This document shows positions 25,993 to 35,225 of a DNA stretch of 64,000 bases, piece after piece; position 1 is the stretch's first letter; every line of letters begins with the position of its first letter. The notes beneath the pieces are model-generated. The model was not told the DNA's origin, ran no database searches, and worked only from the letters and a program-made list of their open reading frames with translations. Location: positions 51,293,905 through 51,357,904 of the forward strand of contig NC_067312.1 of assembly GCF_020740795.1 (NCBI RefSeq), read 5' to 3'. Origin of the DNA: Apus apus. Taxonomy: Eukaryota > Chordata > Aves > Apodiformes > Apodidae. A program made the position numbers and the translations under genes.

Positions 25993-28052
25993 ACAGGACG
26001 AGTGAAACGGCTAGGAACCCACAGCGGGCCAGAGTTTAAGTCGCCCAAACTCTGCTACGTGAGTGGCATCCATTTGCCACAGTTCGAGACCCATGAGGCC
26101 TTTAGGGTTTACCCCTAATCCTAGTCCTGGCCCATGACGGCTACACTGAGGACAGGCTCGAACGATGCCTTTGGCATCATTCCATGTCAACTGAAACTGA
26201 CGCTTCAATGCTTTAGTGTTTTGATGAAATGTATCATGACTGCTTCGGGCTTGCTCAAAGGTGTTAGATGGTGGCAAATGTATTGCTGGACTGACGAGCT
26301 TATCTGCTTGTTCATTTCCTTCTCCAAGGCCTTGTGCCCACATGTGACTCCTAACATGCATAATGCAATAGGGATGTTGGCGTGTCTGTAGCTGACCACG
26401 TAGCCAGAGGAATAACTCTCCCAGCCGACAGTTATTTGTGTCTCTTATTGATGCATTTTCTAGACACTGAACAACTCCTACCACATACAAAGAGTCAGAG
26501 ACAACACTGAGTGGCTCTTTTGCCCAGGAGGCAAAAGCCCAACATACTGCCTGTAATTCCAAGGTCTGCAAGCTATCAGTGGTGGTGCCTTGAATCACAT
26601 GTTGCTGCCAGCTATCATCAACACGCCAAACAGAAGCTGCTCTTTGAGTCTTTCTACCAGCATCAGTAAAGACTGTTAGTCCGTCAACAGGTTGCTCAGA
26701 TAGCAATGGACAACGAATCCACTCATAGCATTTCAGCATTCCCCAAACTGGACCTTTAGGTAACATATTATGAATGTTACCAGAAAAATTTAACAATGCA
26801 GTCTGTAATGAAGTGGCATGATGGTAACACCATTCAAAGTCCTCCATCGTGAAGGGGACACTGATGTCCACTGGATCTTCCCCAAGCAACTCCCTCGCTC
26901 ACAGGCATCCTTTGCGAATCAAAAGTGCAGTGGCTTCCAGTTGTGTCTGCAACCGATGCTTTGGTTGGGCCGGTAGAAACAGCCATTCTATACACAATGC
27001 AGTTGAATCCTGCTCCTTCTCCCCCTTTTTCTTTTGCCACTGCAACAGTGCTGCGAAAGGAGCATCAGTTACATTAAGGACTGCTAAAGAAAGAGGTTGG
27101 CCAGGCAGACGCCGAGAGACAGCGCCGGTTGCAGTCTTTTCACTGATCCGGGCCAATGCAGCCTTCTGTTCTGTGTTGCAAGATCGTGGTGATGCGGCAT
27201 CTGTTCCATGGAGCCATGGTAGCAGTGGTCATAGATCTTCATTAGAAATACCTACAACCGGCCATACCCACTGTAAATCACCAAGCAATCGCTGAGCATC
27301 ATGTAAAGTTTGCACTTTCACATTCAATGGTCCCTTCAGTGGATGAATCTGTGCATCAGATACTTGCCAACCAAGATATTTCCAGGGCGCTGACCTCTGC
27401 ACTTTTTCTGGAGCAATGATTAAACCCTTGTCCTTTAGGCTGTCGATAATAAAGGCAAGGTGAGTCTCTGTAACAGGAGTTGAAAAAGCAAACAGGATAT
27501 CATCCATGTAATGGTAAATCAGTGCAGAAGAAAAATGTTGTTGAATAGGTTGTAGCACCCAAGCAACATAAGTCTGATACATAGTAGGCGAGTTCTTCAT
27601 TTCTTGTGGTAAAACCACCCACTCATAGCGCAGTGCAGGTTCCTGTTTATTTATGGCTGGCAAGGAGAAAGCAAACTGTTTAGTATCATCTGGATGCAGT
27701 GGAATGGTAAAAAAACAGTCCTTCAGATCAATTATTAAAATATGCCAGCCCTGAGGTATCATGGTGTGTGCCGGCAAAGCAGGTTGTAGTGCCCCCATAG
27801 CAAGCATTTGTGCATTTACTTTTCACAGATCATGTAGCAGATGCCATTTTCCAGATTTCTTTGGAATCACAAAAATAGGGGTATTCCAAGGACTCGTGGA
27901 GGGTTGTGTATGTTTAGCTGCTAATTGTTCTTGCACCAATTGATGAGCCATGGTCAGCCTTTCTCTGGATAACGGCCACTGATCTACCCATACTGGTTAA
28001 TCTTGTAACCATGTCAGCTTCAGTATGGGAGGCTGTGTGTCAGTGACCGCAC
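25909..28052 (-). pseudogene. pol: ERV pol: RT, RNase H, truncated integrase
   Basis: One frame holds the whole of pol down to 26011. RT has the LKDCFFTIPLHPDD block, LPQEM where Gly is usual before Met, and the catalytic YMDD (27499-27510). RNase H (in 26011-26889) has Asp76, Glu111, Asp132 and Asp196 of its open segment. Integrase starts with an HHCC zinc site (His218, His222, Cys246, Cys249) and the first catalytic Asp (WQMDATH, Asp274), then breaks. The frame ends at 26011, and a C-terminal W-VPSRFTRP stretch follows at once in another frame. The middle of the DDE core, with the second Asp and the Glu, is therefore deleted. At least four nonsense codons also interrupt pol (near 27.99 and 27.83 kb, and at 27229 and 26899). 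It cannot make a working polymerase-integrase. Confidence 0.92.
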
Positions 28053-28874
28053 TTAAAAAAGCTCATTTGTAAGAACCATTCCCATTTGTCCCAGTAAGTC
28101 ATGACCCACAAGTCCTTGAAGCTCCTCAGGCAAGGGAACGACGTAGGGCTGAACCAATATCCTTTGCCCATCTGCGAATTGGAATTGAACAGGTTTAGCA
28201 CTGATCCGTGGAATCTGTGAACCCCCCACTCCTACCACTTGTGCCACTGGTACAGTCAAAGGCCAAGAGGATGGCCAATACTTCTCGTTGATGAGGGTGA
28301 TATCAGCTCCTGTATCCAAAATTAATAGGAGACGAATTTGTACAGATCCCATAGACAAGGTGACTGGATGTTTTGGTCGATCTCCCAAGCCGATTGTTAG
28401 AAATGTTTGGTATCCTGTAGAGCCAAATCCCCCATCTCGCCGAAGAGGTTGTGATGATTGTTGCTGAGCAGACTGCTGGATTAAGGCTTCAAGTGCCACA
28501 ATTTGTGCAATTTTGCTACCCTTTGAGATAAAAACAGGTGGTTGGAGTGCATAAGCCATAATCTTGATTTGTCCGGTATAATCTGCATCCATAACTCCTG
28601 GGAGTATTACAACTCCTTGTTTCCCTGTTGATGATCGGCCAATTATAAGTCCACCAAAAGTTGAATCCACTGAAAACAAAGGGCCAAAAGCAGTTGTAGG
28701 AATCAATGTAACCTGTTTGTCCTGTAAAGTAACATCTATTGCTGTTTCCACATCAAACCCAAGACTCCTTCTTGTGGCACGGGTGTGGCATTGGAAGAAG
28801 CTGTTTTCCGAGCTTGGGGATGGCCTATTTTTATCATTGCGCGGGTCCCCTGCACGCTTCTCCAGCCGTTTCCC
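28053..28874 (-). CDS. pro: ERV pro: dUTPase fused to aspartic protease
   Basis: Fully open (the frame spans 28053-28886), with expression expected by -1 frameshifting from gag. The N-terminal part is a retroviral dUTPase: GRSS (residues 83-86 of the open frame), GVMDADYTGQIKI (97-109), KGSKIAQIV and a Gly-rich GGFGSTG near 153. The C-terminal part is the retropepsin, with catalytic LDTGAD (Asp191-Thr-Gly) and a flap-like VGVGGSQIP. dUTPase upstream of protease within pro is characteristic of betaretroviruses and related ERV-K elements. The frame ends at TAA (28053-28055) in a six-A/T run (28055-28060) where a second -1 shift would enter pol. Intact here although gag and pol are broken. Confidence 0.9.
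   Translation of the reverse strand, partial: GKRLEKRAGDPRNDKNRPSPSSENSFFQCHTRATRRSLGFDVETAIDVTLQDKQVTLIPTTAFGPLFSVDSTFGGLIIGRSSTGKQGVVILPGVMDADYTGQIKIMAYALQPPVFISKGSKIAQIVALEALIQQSAQQQSSQPLRRDGGFGSTGYQTFLTIGLGDRPKHPVTLSMGSVQIRLLLILDTGADITLINEKYWPSSWPLTVPVAQVVGVGGSQIPRISAKPVQFQFADGQRILVQPYVVPLPEELQGLVGHDLLGQMGMVLTNELF
28868..28874 (-). promoter_or_regulatory. gag-pro -1 frameshift heptamer GGGAAAC
   Basis: Read on the minus strand the heptamer is G GGA AAC, in the correct register to the gag nucleocapsid frame. Slipping back one base enters the dUTPase-protease frame exactly. GGGAAAC is a known gag-pro slippery sequence of type D/betaretroviruses. In this copy the gag frame carries a TGA two codons upstream, so ribosomes would stop before reaching it. 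Confidence 0.8.
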
Positions 28875-30011
28875 GATTTTCAGCAAACAACTGTAGCACG
28901 TGTACTAGTCTGGCATGTATCACACCAGATTGGAGCAGTACACGAACGTTTCACGTGACCTCCTTCTCCACATCGAAAACATGCACCAGAGAGACTAGCT
29001 TGTCATAGTGTTCCCTTATTTTTGTTAGGTGTTTTATGTGAGATAGCAGCTGCAACTACAATCCCTTCTTTTACAGCATCTTTTATAGTAGCAGTAAATG
29101 CTGCAGTTTGACTTAAACTTTCTGCCCGTACCGCTCTTTCCACCATATGATCAACACCAGATCCTTGGGGGAGAGTTGCCAGTATTGCTTTAATCTTTGC
29201 AGTAGCATTTTCAAAAGCCAGTGTGTGATACAAATGATCAGCTACTGGTTGAGGCAACTCTGGGGCATCCTTTATTGCTGTTGCTAATTTGTCTACTTTT
29301 TTAATCAGTTCTGTCATCTGCTCAGACAACTTTTTACTCTCCTTGTGCTGGGTTGAACAAGCACCATGTATTTCCTCGCCGTCTCTCTCCTCATCCTCCT
29401 GTTCATTAATCCATGCTTGCACCTCCTCATCTGATTCTACAGCCTCCTCACCCTCATCTTGTAACTCTTTCATTTAACAGTTTCAAAGCATTCTGATTTA
29501 AAGCAGCTGCAGCCAAGTCCAAAGCACCCCCCAAAGTACCTTCTGCCGCACTAGGACCCTGCTGAGATTTAAGCTGAGCTTTCAGTTCTTGTAGATTAGC
29601 TGCTACTGGAGCTGTCATCCCTTTTATTGGTCGCAAGTGACCGACCCCAAGGAATTTTCTTAAGCGGGACAGCTCCTCCGCTCCAGATGATTTATTCTTC
29701 CCTAATGCTGTCACAGCAGCAGCTGTAACTTTCTTTTCTGCTTTCATTGCCTGCGAAGTATCAATCAGCACTTGCCATACAGGACCCAGTTCTTCAGCTT
29801 CACGACCATCTCGCCCAACAGCTATAGTTGTTTTGAACAAAGCTTCTCCCACCTCTTGCCATGCAGCAACATCAAAAAGGAAGGGAGGGGACTGTAATAA
29901 ATTCCGTTGCCGAGCTCATTGAACTAGGCCATCTATTTTATCTTCCGTTATTTTTTCCCCTCTCTTAGAGAGAATAGTAGCTAATAAACGGACTGCCGCA
30001 GTTATTTCCAT
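28875..30011 (-). pseudogene. gag: ERV gag: matrix, truncated capsid, nucleocapsid
   Basis: An ATG at 30009-30011 starts a matrix-like region, interrupted by a TGA about 30 codons in and then open to 29454. A frame change near 29.46 kb leads into an acidic, Glu-rich segment and a coiled-coil-like stretch (open 29003-29473). Only the C-terminal capsid end is recognisable (AFENATAKIKAILATLPQG), so most of the capsid N-terminal domain appears deleted. After a TGA, nucleocapsid continues with one canonical CCHC knuckle (CFRCGEGGHVKRSC) and a second one whose His is replaced by Arg (CDTCQTSTRATVVC). The matrix start is the first ATG in the region. The true start could lie upstream, since the frame is open there. 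Confidence 0.85.
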
Positions 30012-30308
30012 AGCGGTCTTACCTGCTGCTTGTTCCGTTGTGGTCTTCCCTTCAGGCTGGGACAGAGAGGCCTCCTTTATTCTGGGTTCTGTTCCGGGTT
30101 CCGCTGCGCCGTACGGACCACTCCAGCCTTCCCTACTCCTGTCTCCCAGGATTCACAGAATCTTGCGGAGATATTTCTCTCATCGCCTGCACACTGTCTG
30201 ACAGCTTTAGCAGTAAAAACCAAGGATCCCTTGGACCATCATCACACCGTCCGGCGGCTGTAGCAGCAAAGTCCAAAGGTATAAAATCCAAGGGTGCAAA
30301 ATCCGAGG

Positions 30309-30326
30309 GTCCCTGTTCGGGCGCCA
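30309..30326 (-). other. Primer binding site, tRNA-Lys3 type
   Basis: Read on the minus strand, 18 bases beginning TGGCGCCCGAACAGG lie two bases after the 5' LTR. They are an exact match to the complement of the 3' end of tRNA-Lys(UUU), the primer used by HIV-1 and MMTV. This places the element in the lysine-primed class. Confidence 0.96.
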
Positions 30327-30328
30327 CT

Positions 30329-30825
30329 TGTTGAGATAAATCCAATCAGGAGTAGGGCCGAGCAACAACACGACAACCAATACGATCTTGCATATCGTTC
30401 CACTTTATTGTTAGTTCAGTTACTCCTTATGTACTTTAAGTTACTGTCCACGCAGCTGTGCATGCGGACAGATACCTTATGTGATTGGCTAAATACCACT
30501 GGTCATGAGGCAGTCTTTACTTTGCTATTGGTTAGTCATTATGTTATGACTTTATTCATCACATTAGGCCTTTACGCATTATAAGCAGTAAATAGATACA
30601 TTCTGCAGTCTTCTCATCTGTCTTCTCATCCTTGGATGCCCAAAGAAGATACATTTCTTCAGGTTCCGAAGGCTAAAGACAATCCTGGCTTTAAAGAAGA
30701 ACAATGATTAGTTTCATACTCTGCTACTACAGCAAGGATTGTTGAATTCTTGCAAGCTTACAAAATCATGTCCCCGCTGCATAAGAAATTCATCCACAAC
30801 TGGCTGTATTAAAAATTCCTCTACA
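30329..30825 (-). repeat. Proviral 5' LTR
   Basis: 497 bp, TG to CA, 98 percent identical to 23670-24166. AATAAA is at 30404-30409 (minus strand). The TATA box is changed from TATATAAGG to TACATAAGG by the base at 30431, so the promoter copy is weaker than its 3' partner. Confidence 0.95.
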
Positions 30826-30831
30826 CTAAGA
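30826..30831. repeat. Provirus target-site duplication, right copy
   Basis: CTAAGA, matching 23664-23669. Confidence 0.95.
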
Positions 30832-33800
30832 TTTTTCTCCTGTTATGCAAATATGAACTGAATAATACTTGTAGCCTGAGGATATTGTCTGAAGTAAACT
30901 ATAGAAGTACAAGGAAAGATGTAATTAATTACAAAACCCAATGAATTGGCATCTACTCCAGCAGGACTACCAGCACTGCTGTAAATAGATTTAATTTACC
31001 TGGAGTGCATCATGCAATCTGAAATTACAGGAGTTTTCCTAATCTCCATCTACAAACATTATCAACAGGATTTTTATTTGTAAGTAAACATTTTCATTTT
31101 AAGTTCTACAGCCATTCCCATGTAGATCTGCAAGAGTTTCTCTATGTAAATATCTGCATTTTAAGAAGCACAACTAATTTGAACATGTAGTCAATTTAAA
31201 AGAAAATTGTCTCAAAGGCATTCTGAAATGTAATAAAAACAAAATACTTGGAAACAGAAAATTCCACAACCAGTGATTTTAACACCAGAGGGTTATACTG
31301 CATGTACGACCCTATGGCTTAAAAACAACAACAACCTCTTTTAAAATGAAAATAACATTATTAATAAGATAATCCAGCTACCTATTTTGGGTCAACTTTT
31401 GAAATCAAGATGTCTATAAAAGTCTCTACTAAGACATAAGTTCAATACAGACGAATGCCTAGGTTTGGCAGAGATGTACATAACTCCAGTACGTCTGCTC
31501 TTAAACCTTTGGGACAGGACTTGTGGCAACTCTCTTACCTCTGGACACCTTCAACTGACAGAGCAATTCCATCACATTGACCAATAATCAAACATCACAC
31601 AAATTCATTCGTCAACAAATCTTATAAAAAATTTACAGGCTGGTTAAAAGAAAGATTTTAAAGAAAATAAGCAATTTTTAAAAATATTTTTCCGATTTTC
31701 TATTACTTCTATCTTTTGGAAAATCTCAGGAAAAAGAACCTGCAAACTAGTTCTGAGCATCTTACATCAAGATTTTTCAAGTACAACTAACTGAAACAAA
31801 TCCAAGTACTAACTTCTTCCTTCTCCCTTCCTTCTAAGGTATTTGCTACCAGTCCTGTTTGCAGGAACTCTTTAACTATACTTCATATTTTCAGTGTTGG
31901 AAACAAAGAAAGAGACAACATAACATGCTTCTCAGCATCAGCCACCAACAGCTTAGTGGCTCACTCTCTTGGGTACCTCTTCCCTGGTTTTCCTGTTACT
32001 GCTTCCATACTCCAGAGTAATTTTTTTGTTACACTTGAAACTCCTTGCTAGTTTTATCTTCTGCCTTGCACATTCCAATGCTTGTCCTGTCTGTTCACAA
32101 TTAACTTGCAACTTGAGCCAGTTTCACTACGCTGAGCAGCAGCAGGAAGAAGACAGGGTTAACAGTCAACCAGCTCCAAAACCCTGTGTGATTTATTCCT
32201 AATTCAGTCAGCTAAGATTTTACTCCATGGGTCTGTCCTGGCTTGGCTACCTCTCATAGTATGATTCCAGGCACACAGCCCATACCACCACACCTTCTTA
32301 TGGGAAAGTAAGGGGCAAGTTTCTCTGACCTCTGAGCCAATACCACCCGCTATGGTATCTTGTGTTTGTGTCCCATTTCATACTGGATATGGACAAGTCT
32401 GCCAGTCTGTCAGAGGAACTGCCCTGCTATAGATGGTACAGAAAATGTACGCTCTGCCCACTACAAATAACTTAAGTGGTGTATGCTGAACATGTACACT
32501 AAACTGTTAACACAAACTGCAGCTTGCGACCTGTGAGAACAGTTTGTCCATTTTTGGCTAAGGCTGTCACCTCTGGAGACACAATTGCTGCAGGCAAACA
32601 AAGGTCCATTTATGAATAGAGAAGCAGAGCCTGTCAACAGAATCTCTGCCATTCTATGCTTTCCTTTGTGCTGCTTATAAGTTCAGATTTTGCTAAAATG
32701 CAGTACCAATTCAACCTACAAACTGTACCACATAGTAGGAACTACAAGAACATAGTTTTTGTTCAGAGGTACCCTAGACTTTTGTTACCTTACTCTTAAA
32801 AATTACATAAAGGATTTCAGTGAATAGCTGCTAATACTACATTAATACTGTTTTGTTCTATTAAATGTAATAGAAAAAATAATTTCTGCTGCCGCAGAAA
32901 AACTCTAAGAAGAAAGGAAATATTAAATGTGCAGATAAAAATTGAACATTACAGCTATGTTAACGTACAAGGTCATGCATGCCCACAGTCACTGTGCTAG
33001 GACGAATTCTACATATGTACTATTTATTTGAAAAGATGCATGTGAATATTCACAGTAAAAATAAGGTGGATTTGAAAAGCCATGTATCCACCATATAACT
33101 GTTTTTCTACAGATGTCATTAGAAGCCCATCCTTTGGGCAAGATGATTAGGTACAACACTAGCTTTTTTAAACTCTTTCAGTTAACAGCTGAGATACCAA
33201 GAGTTTAAATAAAACCTTTGCTGTAGTTTTATACCTCTTGAGACAATGCCATTTTTATAGTAATGAATTAACTTTTATAGGTGGTTCTTAGTTTAAAGCA
33301 TCTGGAGTGAGCCATGTTTAAAAATCAAGCAGATGTAACCAGAAGGATCTTGACTAAAACCCACGCTCAAGTTTCTTGCCTCTGTTTTGTGCCAACATTA
33401 AAAGTCACACAGTCATACAAACAAGCCAGAACCATGACCATGAACTGACCCTGCTGAAAACAAGTGTTTCTTACTGAGCTAGTTTTTAGGGCAGTTCTTT
33501 CACTGAGCAGATTATAGTGCAGACAGAGCAAAACTTCAGGACTGTACACATTGGAACAACTCACTTGACAGCATAGGTTGACTTCAAAAAAATATGAAAC
33601 CTCTACTTCCTTTTCCAAGTTCATTTCATAAGGAGTGCAAGCACCTCGCTTAGGTGGCCAGGTGCCCAAACATCCTGTAAGGCTCGTTGGTTCCCACGAA
33701 AAAACACATGACTTGTTACTCAAATCAGTTTCAGACACCAAATACCCTACCCCAGCTATCTAAGAGAAATAATTTTTTAGAATTGTTTTAGAATCCATCC

Positions 33801-34593
33801 ACAGTGTCCAGCAAAATACTTGCATATGGCATCCCTAAACTGGACAAACAATGGGAAGAAATAAAGAAATATGAGGAGTTAACCACCCACAAGTGGAATA
33901 TTTCCTTCATCCAAATGCTCCTAAAACAATCACTAATTTCTAACTCTAGGTTTTGGCAAATTAATTCCGAAAACATCTAGCAAGTTTCTCCTTAGAAACA
34001 TGAGCTAACCAGCAGTGGCTGAGGAGGATGCTAACTGCCTCGTCTGCCATAAGCAGAAAAATATGCAATCACACATGAATGAGACACATTCAAATATTTA
34101 CTGCAGTGTCATACCACTAGAACAGCCACCAGGGGGATTCTATTTTATCAACCTAGGACAATGGATGTGCTAGAAAGCCTAGGTACCAAAGCATCCTGTG
34201 AAGTCCCCTGCTCCCCAACACCCTTGGGAGGAGAGAAACTGAGTACATTAGTGAAGTTATAATCTTTCAGAATTGCCACCAAGAAACTCAAGAAAATATA
34301 AGACAAAAAATCCCAGTTGAACAACTACTTTTTTCCCCCGACAGGGCCACAAAAGGGAAATTGCCAACTTTAAACAGGTTCAATTCTCTTACAGTAATAA
34401 CCCAAATAAGACAGTATTAGCAACAGCCTGATTAAAAATTAAATTCAAGAAAAATAAGAAACTTACTTCAGCACTTAAAAGTTAATTGGACTGTAATTTT
34501 CAAAGAGATCAAAAAGCTTTGATAACTGCATTCTCAAGAGACCCACTGTTTGCTCAGGTTTTCCACATTACAATCCATTTGGACACCAAGCTC

Positions 34594-34621
34594 AAAAAAA
34601 AAAAAAAAAAAAAAAAAAAAA
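34594..34621. repeat. A28 homopolymer
   Basis: A run of 28 A in MCC intron 1. The sequence before it is not recognisable as a processed gene copy and no target duplication was found, so it is called a simple repeat only. Confidence 0.9.
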
Positions 34622-34935
34622 GGAATACAATAAGACTATGTAACAACAAGCCTGACATACTTAAAGTCACTTTTCTCAGGTTACCAACGCCAGTGAGGAC
34701 AGAAAGATCCAATAAACTGTATAAAACACACCAACTAAATTTATTAATTTTAGAACATTAATAGCTCCAGCTGAAATGCTGCATTATACCCCTTCAAGTG
34801 TCTAATGTTTACATAAGAACTGAACAGCTAGCTATTAAAAAATATGAAAGGTTCAGAAAATTCAAGTTGAAATATATTCTTCTGACCATGTATCAGTTGT
34901 TACAAATACAGACTTTGAAACACATAAGGCTTTAA

Positions 34936-35225
34936 TGAATCACAGAATCACAGAATTATTGAGGCTGGAAAAGACCTGTGAGATCATCAAGTCTAACTTA
35001 TGACCTAACACCAGCACATCAACTATATCATGGCACTAATTGCCACATCCAGTCTTTCCTTAAACACCTCCAGTGATGGCGACTCCACCACTTCCCTGGG
35101 CAGTCCATTGCAACGTTTGACCACCCCCATTCGTGAGGAAATGCTTCCTAGTATCCAATCTAAAACTCCCCTGGTGCAGCTTCAGGCCATGCCCTCTCAT
35201 CCTGTCACTAGTTGACTGGGAGAAT
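34936..35225 (-). mobile_element. CR1 LINE 3' fragment (minus strand)
   Basis: About 290 bp beginning (plus strand) with aatcacagaatcacagaatt, the CR1 terminal repeat. It continues through the 3' UTR to a decayed ORF2 end (ccctctcatcctgtcactagt). Heavily 5'-truncated. Confidence 0.92.

Larger units (their letters stand above)
23670..30825 (-). mobile_element. Full-length ERV provirus, beta-like with alpha-type env
   Basis: A 7,156-bp provirus on the minus strand, in order: 5' LTR, Lys3-type primer binding site, gag, dUTPase-protease, RT, RNase H, integrase remnant, unknown Cys-rich ORF, env, polypurine tract, 3' LTR. Six-base target duplications flank it. The LTRs are both 497 bp and differ at 10 positions (nine transitions, one transversion), about 2.0 percent. 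At a bird-like neutral rate this suggests integration a few million years ago (inference). gag, pro and pol occupy three successive -1 frames, the betaretrovirus layout, while the env TM subunit is of the alpharetrovirus type. Internal deletions in capsid and integrase plus several nonsense codons make it defective. It lies in MCC intron 1 in the same sense as MCC. Confidence 0.95.

Noticed and set aside
26849..27295. 148-codon plus-strand frame inside the provirus
   Set aside because: Antisense to pol in the RT-RNase H region; no homology or motif in that direction.
30309..30326. tRNA gene at the Lys-type sequence
   Set aside because: Only the 18-nt complement of the tRNA 3' end is present, placed two bases from the LTR; no cloverleaf. 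It is a primer binding site.
34594..34621. A28 run as the tail of a processed pseudogene
   Set aside because: The preceding sequence matches no gene I recognise and no flanking target duplication was seen.
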